A stretch of DNA of 64,000 nt from Trebouxia sp. TZW2008. Lineage: Eukaryota > Chlorophyta > Trebouxiophyceae > Trebouxiales > Trebouxiaceae. Where the stretch lies: positions 439 through 64,438 of the forward strand of contig BDIU01000413.1 of assembly GCA_002118135.1 (NCBI GenBank). Reading direction: 5' to 3'. A program made the position numbers and the translations under genes. The notes under the pieces were generated by a model, which searched no databases, had not been told where the DNA came from, and saw only the letters and a program-made list of their open reading frames with translations. Of this stretch, positions 1 to 12,000 are shown piece by piece (position 1 is the stretch's first letter; every line of letters begins with the position of its first letter).

Positions 1-160
1 GGTGGTTGCAGAATTCCAGATCAGGTGTCACCGACTGTGTACACGCAACATGACTTTCACGCAATGTCATTGTTTGACATGGTGTCTATTGACCGCTGCT
101 GGGTCCCTATGACAGGACATTAGTTTTGCTGTTCTCTTCTCAAGTCCTCTAACTCTGCAG

Positions 161-2038
161 AACCTGTGCAGGATCACCATCTGGTCTCTCACAGACAAAA
201 CATTTCTGTACCTATCTGGACCAAAGCATGCTGTGAAGGGGATACAGTTCAGTCCTGATGGCAAGTACATGGCAGTTGCTGAGGTGCAAGTCCTCATGCT
301 GAAGTGCAGTGTCAGTCAGACACCTTGCTGCAGTTGCATCAAGATTTATCGTTGCCATGCAGAGAAAAGCATGCAAGGATCTCATCAGCATGTACACCTG
401 TGCCAGTTGGCAGTTGGAGCATCAGTTTCCTGTTGCAACAGCTGATCTGGAGGACATTGCATGGTGTCCAGATGGTGCATGCCTGGCAGCTTGGGACACA
501 TGCTTGACGTACAAGCTGAGTGTGTTCACGCCTGATGGGCAGATGCTGACTGCATACTCAGCCTACCAAAATGCTCTGGGCATCAAAGCGATTGAATGGT
601 CTCCTTCTGGTCAATTGCTGGCTGTAGGAAGCTTTGACCAGGTACCCCTATTGGCACACTTGGCTTTTTCATCAGATCGTCATGATAGGAGCCAAACAGC
701 ATAGCCATATTTGCAGAATTGTCAGGATTGCACCCAACGACCTCAGTCAGCGTCCCACCAGAGTAGATGACCTCGTGTCACCCCACACATGCACTGCAAT
801 GCAACATTGGAAAACACAGGGCCATCCTATCTGAGTCCTAGAATCGCCACGCTATCGAAGCTGTCACTCGCTGCATGCCATTCTGCACACATCAAGTGCC
901 CAACGTTGATGCATTTGCTTACTGCGCAATGTCTTGAGTGTTGCAAAAGCGCACAAACCAAGTTGAATCATACATTTTGGCAACACTGCAGGAAGCAAGG
1001 GTTCTGAATCACGCAACATGGAATCCACTTGCACAGCTGGGTCACCCAGGGAGTGTCACAAGTCCAGAGACTGCTGTCGTCTACAAGGAAATTGTGGACA
1101 CAGTACCATCACAAGTACCCAGCATCAAGACACAGAAATCACATTATATTGTGTGTCAGCTGCCTGCCAAGGTGCCCCAGCAGAAGGTGCCGCTGGATAA
1201 ACCAAATTTGCGGCTTGGTGTCGGTAAGCAACTTCTGGTCAGCTAAGACAATTCTGGCATTGCCAATCACTGCAACTGAATGCATGCTGCATCCTCCACA
1301 GATTGCACTCAACTCAGTTCTATTTTGGCTGCTTCTTGTAGTCTTTGAGGCCATTGTGCCTACGGGACATGAGAGCACCTGTGGTACAACTTGTGCCTGA
1401 GCTGATCCACATACTGCATAGTTTCACAGAGGGTCCAGTCTTGACAGTTAAGGCATCTTGCTGATGGAACGCTGATGCGTCGCTCAGTTGTAACCTGTCC
1501 TCTCACCAACACTGACTACAATGAACAAAGACAAATAAAGCAGATGTGACAAGCACCAGCAGCAATGCTCCTGCAGAAATGTACAGAGGTCAACAAAATA
1601 GTAAAGCAATCTGATGCTGATGCTGGTCGCTGAGCTGTACTGATGCTTGTGTCATTGCTGTACTGCAGCCTGTGCCACAACAATACTGTGTATGCAGGCA
1701 AGGTCTGTTGGAGCAAAGATGGAAAATACCTGGTAACCTTGAATGAAAACATGGCCACCACAGTCTGGGTGTGGGATATGCAGAGGTTCGAGTTGACAGC
1801 AGTGCTGCTGCAAAACAGTCAAGTGACTGACATGGCATGGGACCCCACACAAGCGAGATTGCTGGTGTGCACAGGCAGCTCAGTCATCTACTTGTGGTGT
1901 CCTGATGGCGCATCATGTGTGCATGTGCCACTCACTGGTTTTGAAGCATGTTCAGCGTCTTGGAATGTAGATGGACGAAAACTTGTGCTGTCTGACAGAG
2001 ACGCATACTGCTGTGCATACTTAGAGCAGGCACAGTGA
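161..2038 (+). CDS. WRAP73: WRAP73/WDR8 WD-repeat protein, 5' partial
   Basis: A WD40-repeat protein of the WRAP73 (WDR8) family, which in animals and fungi works at centrosomes or spindle poles. Exons read 161-283, 363-641, 992-1223 and 1698-2038, with matching phases and GT-AG borders; the N-terminal exons lie left of the window. Recognisable blocks are FSPDGKYMAVAE, WDTCLTYKLSVFTPDG, TYSAYQNALGIKAIEWSPSG, RVLNHATWNPLAQLGHP, VVYKE and, in the last exon, VWVWDMQRFELTAVL followed by a YLWCPDG blade. They run in the same order as in animal WRAP73. The stop (TGA) is at 2036-2038, 135 bp from the stop of the convergent SLU7 gene. Positions 642-991 and 1224-1697 are introns with no other gene visible. 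Family assignment is by recalled motif similarity, not a search. Confidence 0.85.
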
Positions 2039-2173
2039 CTTAGACATTGAATTGGTTTGTAGGCAGTATTCTAAAACTGCAACCCAAGCTGAATGCTGAG
2101 CTATCCTTTACTTGCTCAACGCAATGTGCTGCAGTAAAAGCCCTGCATTTTTTCAATACACTGAGCAGCGCTG

Positions 2174-5100
2174 TCATACAAACTCATAGTTTGTGTTGGC
2201 AGCTGCTTTGAGAGCTATAATTTTGGCCATGGGATCCTCGTCCCTAGCCTTTTTCATTCTATACGCCTCCATCTCCTCTTCTGTGGGCATTTCTGAGTCA
2301 GCTTGGAATGAGTTGTACTTTCGTTTGCGGTCATCTGTTTCTTGTTGCTGCTTGTCCCTCTCATCTAGCTTTTTCAGAGCTTCCTCTAACCTTTGCTTAT
2401 CCAGCTCTACGTCTTCACCAACATCTGTTCCCCATACACCATTGTTGGGACGGCAAGCCTGCACAAAGCCAATGCTGGCTAAGGCAACAATGCAACTGAT
2501 TGCGTGGAGCAACATCAAGATGTCCAGTCCCCAGCCCACGAAACAGTACTACATGTACAGCAAGAGTGACTCAAACAGCACATCAGCTGCAGCTGTGGGA
2601 CAGCAGCTGTCTCAAGGTAACAAGCTGCCTTCACTGCAAATGCCCCACTAGCAACAATTGCTACTTCTGCAAGAAGTGGATGGCATACCTTATGCATGAC
2701 ACGGCATTGCATACAAAGACGCACACGAAAACTTGCAGCAACAAAGGCTGCGCAGGCTGAAAATGCATACCTCAAGATTGCTGCCATTCTCTTCCCTGGT
2801 CCTGTCCTCTTCAGCCTTGCGCTCTATATTGAGCTGCATCTGATCAGCTTGCGCCTCAGCAGCTGCCAAGCCAGCTTCCCCTGTGCAGTAGCTGTTCTTC
2901 ATGGTCTGATGACAGCAGGCATAGCCCCACTGACCTGCCTCCCACCAAGAACCCCATACACTAGTATGATTGTTGGGGTGGACATCTTCCTCATACTTGG
3001 AGTGGGCCTTGATGTCTTGCCCTTTGACCACACGGCCAGCTGCATCGTACTCTACGTAGCGCTCTGTCTGACCCAGCAAGAGACCGTCCTCAGGCGCCTT
3101 CTCGGCTGCGTTGCCGTACTGCTGCATGATGGTGTCCTTGTTCTTCAACTGCAACAGATGCCAGGATGTGAGTGACTCGAGATGTCCAGGACGCAGGAGG
3201 CCTCGACATATTTGCCTCTTGACGGCATTGCATTACAGCTGGAAAGCACCAGCAATGCTGAGGAGCAATCTAAATGAAACGGGCAACAGTCAACAGCATT
3301 GCTTTGGAGACGCAATGTTTAAGGCAAACTTACTTCTGATGACTTGTGCTGAAATAGCACAGCATAGCACTGCATGCCCAAATGCACACTTACAACATGC
3401 TTTTGGACTGTGCCTGCTATTTGCGCAAATTAAGTCACTCACCTGTAGCTTTTCCTTCTTGTTCTTGAAGTGCTGGTGCAAGATTTCAGCCTGAGATGGC
3501 GCTGCTTGCATGTGCAATGACGCCCCATGATCGTATGCCGCCAGCTGATGCATTCTCTCAGCCTCCCAAGCATGATAATCTCCACTCTTGCGGACAAAAT
3601 TGTCTCCAGCAAACGCCTTTTTTGCCTTGTGCGGCTGAGGGTCCTCACGCATACTGCGTGACTTGGGGTCATAGTGAGCAGAGCTTGGGTCCAGGTTCAG
3701 GAGGTACTTGGCTGTGTCTTCTCTGATGCGCAGGTTACGGACTGAACCTGTTGCACCTCCGCCAGTTGTGCGCACACGCTTCTCAACTTTGCCGTAGCCT
3801 GCAATTAAGACCCAAATGTGTACTCAGGTGGCAATGTACCCATCAGCGCAGATTTAGCAAGTATGTTTGAGCGTTGCTCATAGCCAAGCGCTCTCCACAT
3901 GCCTTGCACATTGCTAAGACTTGTGAATTGCTGCAGCTATGGCAAACATATCAAGTCAAGGTGCAGTTTGGGCAAGGTAGCATGCAGGATGCCAGCCATA
4001 CCAAAATCAACAGCACTGGTCTATCGCAAGGGCCATTCTGTCCAGTCAGCCACAGGCAATAACACACGCCTGCAGAGCTTTGTGCCGTAATGCATGCCAG
4101 CATGAGCTGTACCATGCACACGCTGTCTTGTGATGTCTTGTACAAGAGACTCATCGTCATTGATTGAACAAAGCTCATCCCAAATCTCAGATTGAGTACA
4201 ACAGTTGCACAGCTGACAACACTACTCACCAGCCTCTTCAGTCTCAGTAATCTTGTCTTCATCATCTCGGTCACTGTCGCTGTCACTGCTAGCAACAGCG
4301 CCATCAGCTGCTGTACCGTCTGGGGCAGCACCATCCTTCTTGGCAAATCTGCGCTCAAGCTCAGCTGCCTTCTTCATGCTCTGTTTCTGCTGTTCTACCT
4401 TCTCGTACCTATGCACCACATTCGTATATCAACCTAAATGTACATGCTTGCTAGCCAGGTTCCATCACCCTGCTCAGGGCATACAGAAGCAGGGATATGC
4501 CTCCATCACTTTGTTCATCGCATGCAGCATAATCTTGTTCAAGACTCAGCGCTTTGCTCAGACTGGTCATGTTCATGCGATGGGTCTTCAAGCCGTGGCA
4601 AGACCCTTGACAACTGCAAGCTGTAATTTAATGTTCTGGTGGACAGTGCAACTCTGCCTGATGCAGCAGCTAAGCATAAGCTAGGTACACTCCCCATTGT
4701 AAGGGGAGTGCAAGTTTGTCCTGACATCAGACAGTGTAATGTGGCTTACATGTCCATAATTTTGGAATAGCTGTCTGGATCATAGCCTCTCCACGTGTCT
4801 CTCTTGGTGTCAAAGTCATTGAATTCAATGTGCTCCACCTTCTCATCTGCCGCAATGTGCTTGTTGGTCCACTTGGCGCCTTTGTTGCGAGGCCTCTCCA
4901 TGCAGTCTCTGGTTTTGTGAGACATGGCGCCACAACTGCATGACACATGGCATATCAGTACATTACATGCTTTTGAGGTGCCAAACGCTAATAACACAAG
5001 CAGAGTTGACTAATAAATTATGTGCTTTGCAGTGCAAATTGCTAATAGTACAAGCATAGTCAATCAATTGATGCTTGCATGAGGTGACGGAAGCAAGGGC

Positions 5101-5543
5101 ACAGGCTGCATGACGCTGCAGCGAAGCAAAGTGCTTGACAAATCAAATGCTTGACCAAGCAGGCTGATGTGACTTGCATAGATCATACAAAGACTGTGGC
5201 GCCTGCATGTCTGGTCAATGCAGGCAGTGGAATTTGGCTGTGCGACTTACTTCTCGCATGCACCCTTTCTGAACTTGGTGGCCTGAAATACTTTAACACC
5301 TCTGTCATAGTGGTCCTTTTCTGTTCCCTTGCTGGTCTTCCAGTTCTTCTGATGCTTCAGTGACGGTCGGCTATCGTTCAAATACCAGGGAGCGCTGGAC
5401 ATATATTGTGGAATATGAGGGTTGATCTCCTTGCCCTCCTCATCGACCTCTGCTGGAGCGATACCCGCTTTCCGAGCCTCTTCCAGCTCCTTTTGCCGCC
5501 TGTAGTCTTCATGGTTCTTGAAGAGCGTGTTTGCAGAAGCCAT
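2174..5543 (-). CDS. SLU7: Pre-mRNA-splicing factor SLU7
   Basis: SLU7 is a second-step splicing factor that helps 3' splice-site choice in the nucleus. Six exons on the minus strand: 5543-5251, 4935-4750, 4408-4230, 3798-3443, 3148-2771 and 2458-2174, giving about 558 residues, close to the usual length. The start ATG (5543) is followed by the conserved N-terminus with [23 protein letters not shown] zinc knuckle (C-x2-C-x4-H-x4-C) is split by the first intron and reassembles exactly when spliced. Further family blocks are [105 protein letters not shown], and near the end [20 protein letters not shown]. An acidic [10 protein letters not shown] stretch lies in exon 3. The gene is convergent with WRAP73 and divergent from the QRICH2-like gene. 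Confidence 0.95.
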
Positions 5544-6042
5544 ACCGACCTCAAGTGCCTAAAACAAGCAGCAGCAAGCGAAGCCGAGTCTGGCTGAATC
5601 CCACGAAGCGAAGACGCTGCCAAGCGCAGTTGCCTCAACAGCTCCTGCGCGAATCACAATCGCTTGACACCCGCAGCGCTGGGAAGGCGAAACACTGGTG
5701 TAAGTCTCGTGCAGGCTGCGTGTGTCTGAAGCCGTTTTCACGCGCTACGTCATACACGCACACCGGCATGACAAATGTTAGTCACTCATGCTACATCAGT
5801 CACCGCCAGAGTGATGGTTCAAGCACTTCAGCGACTTGCGCACGTTGGGCCTCGGCTGTGTGCAGCTGCATGCGACTCTGGTTCTCAATTTTGAATGCGA
5901 TGGTGTTTGGCCTATGAGTCCTTGCCCGCCATGCAAGTCAGTCCCTAAGTTGCCTGCGGCATGTTGCGGCTTGCTGCACAGCAGGCTGTTGCTTAGCGAG
6001 TAACAGTAACATTTTAAGAAACTCAACCAGTGACACCCTGAG
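5544..6042. promoter_or_regulatory. Shared upstream region of SLU7 (-) and QRICH2-like (+)
   Basis: About 500 bp separate the two divergent start codons, so both promoters and both 5' UTRs must fit here or be interleaved. No clear TATA box or other named element was recognised. The ORFs seen in this stretch are short and look non-coding. Confidence 0.45.
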
Positions 6043-9000
6043 ATGGCCCTGTTCGGAGGTGCACAGGTCGCTGAGCCTCGAGCGGTGGTTGAGGAAGCAG
6101 GCAATCAACTCATCAGCTTCAATATCGCAGCCTTGCAAACAATGATGCAAGCGGTTGCCAGAGAAGTGGCTGAGAGGGTATGTACAACGCCTGCCGACTA
6201 CTTGCTGCTGAGCTATTGCGGCAGAGACTACACACGACCAGCTGCTGCATGCAGATATGTGTCGAAGGTCCAACAGGTGTCAAGCTGCGAGAGTGCGCAG
6301 ACAAGGTCATTGGCCTCAAGCAAGAGATGACTTTGATGAAGCAGAACATGAAGTTTCAAGCCAGCACACAGGACAGCTTGCGAGCTGCCGTCTCCGTGCT
6401 TGACCAGCAGGTGCAGGTGCTGCCATCTACCCTGGCTTCGCAGCTTGCCCAGCCAGCTGAACAGCATGAGATGTTGCTCAATGCAAAATCAGAAGCAGCT
6501 GAGCTGCACCGAAGGCAGCCGACTCAGCGCCCTGATGTGATTGAGAGGCAGATGACTCAGTGGTCGCAGGCGTTAGATGACCAGCCAGAAGCAGAGTCTG
6601 TAGTTGCTGCTCGTTCAGCATTTTTGCGACAAGCAACGCAAACACAGATTCCACTGTTCCGCCAGCTGATAGAGCAGCCAGCCACTGCTGCCCCTGCTGC
6701 TGCTTCTTCATTGCAGTCATCAGCACAAGCTCCTGTAGCACAGCAACAGCAGCAGCAACAGCAGCAGCAACAGCAGCAGCAACAGCAGCAGCAACAGCAG
6801 CAGCAGCAACAGCAGTTGGGAGCAGGCTCAGTTGCAAGCTCACCAACACCATCTGAGCCTGCAGCACCACAAGTCACTGTTGTCCAGGTACAGTAGCTCC
6901 GCATCAAGCATTCACTGCACACAAAAGCAGTGCACACTAACCATGCACCTCATATCATTAGTCAGTAGCAGACTCAAGGAGCCTTGCTTGTTGGGTGGGT
7001 GCAAGCGTTGAATGTGACCTGCAGTGCCAATCACATTTGCAGATTGATCCAAGAGCACTGACACCTGCTGGATGGCTCTATTTTGTCCTGCTGCATCTTC
7101 CCTCTTTTGTTGTGGCTGTTGGCAAGCTGAAGTGAAATGGCTCTCAGTCAGAGTCTTTGACAGGCAGCTATGTTGAGCATCATTGCAAGCTGGATCTTGA
7201 CTGCATTCACGACAGCTTTGCAGCAGGCTCCAGCCAATTGTGTTTGTAGCATGTGCTACTCCATTACGTGTGCTGCACCTTGTGAGCCCTCACAATAATT
7301 ACAAACTACATACAATATATGTATATTCTAGCACAGCTGAAGTCACGTGTCTCATGTGGCGTCCTACTTGTGGCGTCAAAACGCGTTTATGTGGAGGCCT
7401 TGCATGCAGTTCGATAGCAGCTCCTTGGAGGGCAGCATACAGGATGTCAAGGTAACAACTCTGGAGCTGAAGGCAGAGCTTAGCAAGAACAGCCAGAAGC
7501 TGCTTGCCCTGACGTCCCGCTTGGACGCTCTAGATCGGCGGCCACAGCGTAGCACAACTCGCAACCCAAATGTGGCTACAGCACGTATGGAGTCACCATC
7601 TGGTACTAGCAGGGCAGCCGGCAGCAAGCCTGCCCCCGTGGCAGCCAACAGCCCCAGCCCAGTTGTGGCTGGCACAAGCGGTGAGTCCTCTGAGGCTGGC
7701 GCCACAGTTGCGGCAGGCAGTGCATCAGTGGCACAGGCTCCAGCAGAAAGCAGTGGCGGTGGCCGTAGCAGCAGCAATGCGCGCAGTGGCAATGAAGCTG
7801 GCCCTAGCATGAGTGTTCCTGCTGATGCAGCAAATGCACAGCAGACAGCCGCAGCTCGGCCTATGAGCGACTCTTCATTACTATCAGGTACATCCAAAAG
7901 CTTTGGCTGCAGTGATACTCCATTACAGGATGTTTTCATTGGAGATGACTAGCCACTGGTCCTGAAAAACAATAAACTGGTTGCTTTTTTCAATGAAAAT
8001 CTTGTTTTTTCAACGTTGACAAAACAAAATGGTAGAAACAAATGTTTATCTAACATATTAAATTGGGCAAACGACGGGAATTGAATCCGCGAATAATGAA
8101 GTCACAGTCCATTGCCTTACCACTTGGCTACGCTCGCCGTGTTTCCTAGTATACCAAATGATAGAAATGTGCTTGATAATATACAAAATAGTATATAAAT
8201 ATGGTTCCAGTACTGATGAATAAACATCAGTGGCGTGATCTTCCACACACCCAAGATCAGCCAAGAAAGATCTGCCAGCAAGGTGCAAATCACACAAATA
8301 TTTGTGTGCACCAGCAGCGATGAGCCTCCACTGCATGTCTGTGATTGCCAGTAGTTGACCCTATGCACCTCATGTGTCAGCATGGCTGTGCCAATCATAT
8401 CTTCAAAGATACATCTGTGCACAGGCTTTCATCTTGTGACAGCTTGTCAGACAGCCCCATTGCCCAAGAGCACCACAGAATGTTAGGCACATGACAGGAA
8501 TGCAACATCAGGCTCAGCAGCTGCAGCCAGTGCAAGCGCTTTTGTTGCCTTTCTACAAAGCAGAGCTTTGGAGCAACAGACCTCTATGCTGCACCTGCAA
8601 GTGCAGACTGTTTGTGTTGTTATCAGCAAGTCTGTGTCCTTACACACCAGTATTGCTTCTGTTGCCAGCACCTGCTGAGCATGAGGGCGAACCTAGTTGC
8701 TGCCATACAGGCAATCAAAAACCACTCATTTCAGCAGTCCCAGTCACAGTCATTCTCAATAGCAGAGGAACAACAACATCAGCGATAACAGCAGCAGCAG
8801 CAACAGCAGCAAAAGCTGTAACAGCAACAATCAATAGGGTTTTGGCATAGGTGCTGAATGCCTGTACAACATTGATTGGCTTGTAGGTCCCCTAGGCACT
8901 GCAGCTGCAGCAGCAGCTGCCCCACCTAGCCCAGCCCCTGGCTCTGGCCCTGCCCCTAGCCCCACTCCTGCCACCAGCCACAGCCCTGCTCCTGCCCTGA

Positions 9001-12000
9001 CCCCCAGCCCTGCCCCTAGCCCCAGGCCAGGCAGCAAGGCAGAAGGACATGCAGCAGATGACAAGGAGCCTGATGCCGCAGCTGTGACAGCTGTGATCTG
9101 GAAGGAGCTGGCAGAGATGAGCGCTGCCCAGGCAAAGCTCAAGGTACTGCTTCTGCCATTTGTTGTAACAAATGCTTCCCTTACCAAGACAATCGTCCTT
9201 GTACTGCATTGTCAGCACCACTGCAGTCAGAACACAGATTGGTTCCAAGGTGCAGTGCTCTGACGGTCAGTGCCCTTACAAAGACAAGTCACTGCACCCT
9301 GTATGTCAGCATGAACTTGCCCAAGTGTGCTGTTGTGGAAGCATGCGGATGCTCTGTTGCATTGAGTGCATGTCATGCATACATCATGGCTGACTGACTG
9401 GATTTGCAAAACCAGCGCAGGTTGCTGACCACATGCATGACATGCTGTTAAGGCATTCTATAGCAGACATCATGCCTTATGTGAGTGCACACACACCCAG
9501 CATGACAGAGTAAGCAGCCCATGCTGTCTGTGTTGCTCATTTGACATAGCCATGCTGAACTGTCAGAGGCATTGGACTATTGCTGCAACTCCCTTGACCC
9601 TTTGCGTGCGACCTGAACTTTGTTCATGCTCGTAATAGTATCCTATCTAACTGCAGTCTTTATGATCCCTACAGTGGTTATGATTTCTGCAGTGCTTATG
9701 CTCAGTCTTGCCATGTGCTGCTGTTGGTCGAACAGAACATGGTGCCTAGCTCCTTTCTTCCTGTTTCACCTCCTTTTCTTTTTCTCCTCACACGTCAAGG
9801 ACGCCCAACGTGACTGTGCAGGCAGCCATTGGCTCAGGCGTAGAAGATGTGCGGGAAGTACGGCAGCGGCTGGTGACACTGGAAAGCAGCATCACCAAGA
9901 TGCAGCGACAAGAGGACAAGAGGGGTGTTGAGGTCCTGCAGAAGCTGTCTGCACAGGAGGTCAGCACTCTTACTGTTCTGCCCTTCTTCAGAAACAAAGG
10001 ACCCACTTTTGCCCCTTTCCTTTTCACTTGTTTGGCTGCCTGTGCTTTGATAGGGCAGTGTCCATCTTTGTTCAGCCATTTGTCAGACGACTCACCAGCA
10101 CTTCCGCTCCGCGTTTGCCATGAGTACTCCGCTTGCGCCATGAGAATTGAGCTGTGCTTGACAGTGTTTACGATCAATGCAAACAATCTCTGCAGCAGTG
10201 CTTTGTTGTTTGGGGATTGATATGCAAACGGAAACAGATTTCGTGTCATTGTCTACTGTCATTAGTGCAATCTTGAGCCATGGCATGACTTGTAGCAGAG
10301 CCTGGCGCTAAAGCTGGAAGCGTGCACTCAAAAATCAGAAGCCAAGGGCACAGGCATCAATCAGGGCTTTTCAGCTGCCCATATGACCACACTGTAGATG
10401 AAACGCAAACGCGGCATGCAATGCTGCAGAGCAAGACAAACAGCCTGGCATCAGAGGTGCTGGTATGGCGCCGGGAGGAGACTGTGGTCTCAGGCATCAA
10501 TCGACGCTTCTCAGCCTGAGCTCAGACAACCACAGTGTTGTCTGAGGGTGAACACAGCATGTTGTCTTGCAAAGCAAGGCCACCAGCTTAGCATCAGAGC
10601 TGAAGGCATGCACTCAGAGGACAGAGGCCAAGGGCACAGGCATTAATCAAGGCTTTCAATCTTGGTTCCTATCTGACTATAATTCGACATGTTGCAGAGC
10701 AAGGCAACCAGCCTAGCATCAGAGCTGGAGGCATGCATTCAAAGGACGGGGCCCAAGGGCACAGGCATTTACCAAGACTTCTCACTGTAGTTTCATGTTG
10801 ACCACAATCTGAACACAGCTCAGTATGTTGCAGAGCAAGGCAACCAGCCTAGCATCAAAGCCGGAGGCATGCACTCAGAGGACAGAGGCCAAGGGCACAG
10901 GCATTTTCCAAGACTTCTCACTGTAGTTTCATGTTGACCACAATCTGAACACAGCTGACTATGTTGCAGAGCAAGGCAACCAGCCTAGCATCAAAGCCGG
11001 AGGCATGCACTCAGAGGACGGAGGCCAAGGCACAGGCATTTATCAAGGCTTCTCACTGTGGTTTCATGTTGACCACAATCTGAACACAGCTCAGTATGTT
11101 GCAGAGCAAGGCGACCAGCCTAGCAGCAAAGCTGGAGGCATGCACTCAGAGGGCAGATGCCAAAAGCACAGGTATCAGGAAGGAGGTCAGCATAACATGG
11201 AATCTTGCACTGTACAAGCTAACCGTTTTCATGTTGTGATACAGAGCAAGGCCACCAGCCTGGCATCAGAGCTGGAGGCATGCACTCAGAGGACAGAAGC
11301 GAAATGCACAGGCATCAGGAAGGAGGTCAGTAAGGCTATGGCTGAGCAGCGGCAGCAGCTGCTCACGCAGTCTGAGACCATCATGAAGAAGATGGAAGCC
11401 GTCTCAGCTAAGGTGTGTGCGTGCATTGCATGCTGTCAACTTCCGGCTGCTTGCAGGGCGAGCTATTGCCTCTGTTTTGTTGTAGATGGGTAGTTTGGTT
11501 ACAGAGGCGATTTCAATTGCCAGTCTAAGACCATCATGAAGAGAAGAGATGCTGTTTCTGCCAAGGTACACTGTTGCATAATGTCAAGTTTGGGCTTCTA
11601 GGCGCAGGGAAAGCTATTGCCTGTGCATGCTGTGCATGTCAAGCTGCTGTGTGCAATGACAGCTACTACATTTTCTGATGAGCAGACATCTAGCTTGTTT
11701 GCAAAAGCGTTTGTAACTTCTCAGTATGAGGCCATCATGAAAATGATGGAGGCTGCCACCACCAACATGGATGTGTACCTTGGCTGTGTAGGCATTGCAC
11801 GATACGAATGTCTAGCTGCTGCATGCAGTGAGGGCCATGGCTTGTCTTGCTCATTTGGCCGATGAATACTTGTGTTTTGCTATATGCCTGGAAGGGCACT
11901 TGTGTTTGGCAGGGATTGAGCTGCCAGGAATGCTAGTTTGCAATGAGCCAAAGACTCAATGTTGGACTCAACTTAAGCCTGCCTGTCCAGGGTGACAGGG

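Noticed and set aside
6557..6937. Minus-strand ORF with a run of about 25 cysteines
   Set aside because: It is the reverse-strand shadow of the CAG/CAA tract in the QRICH2-like exon.
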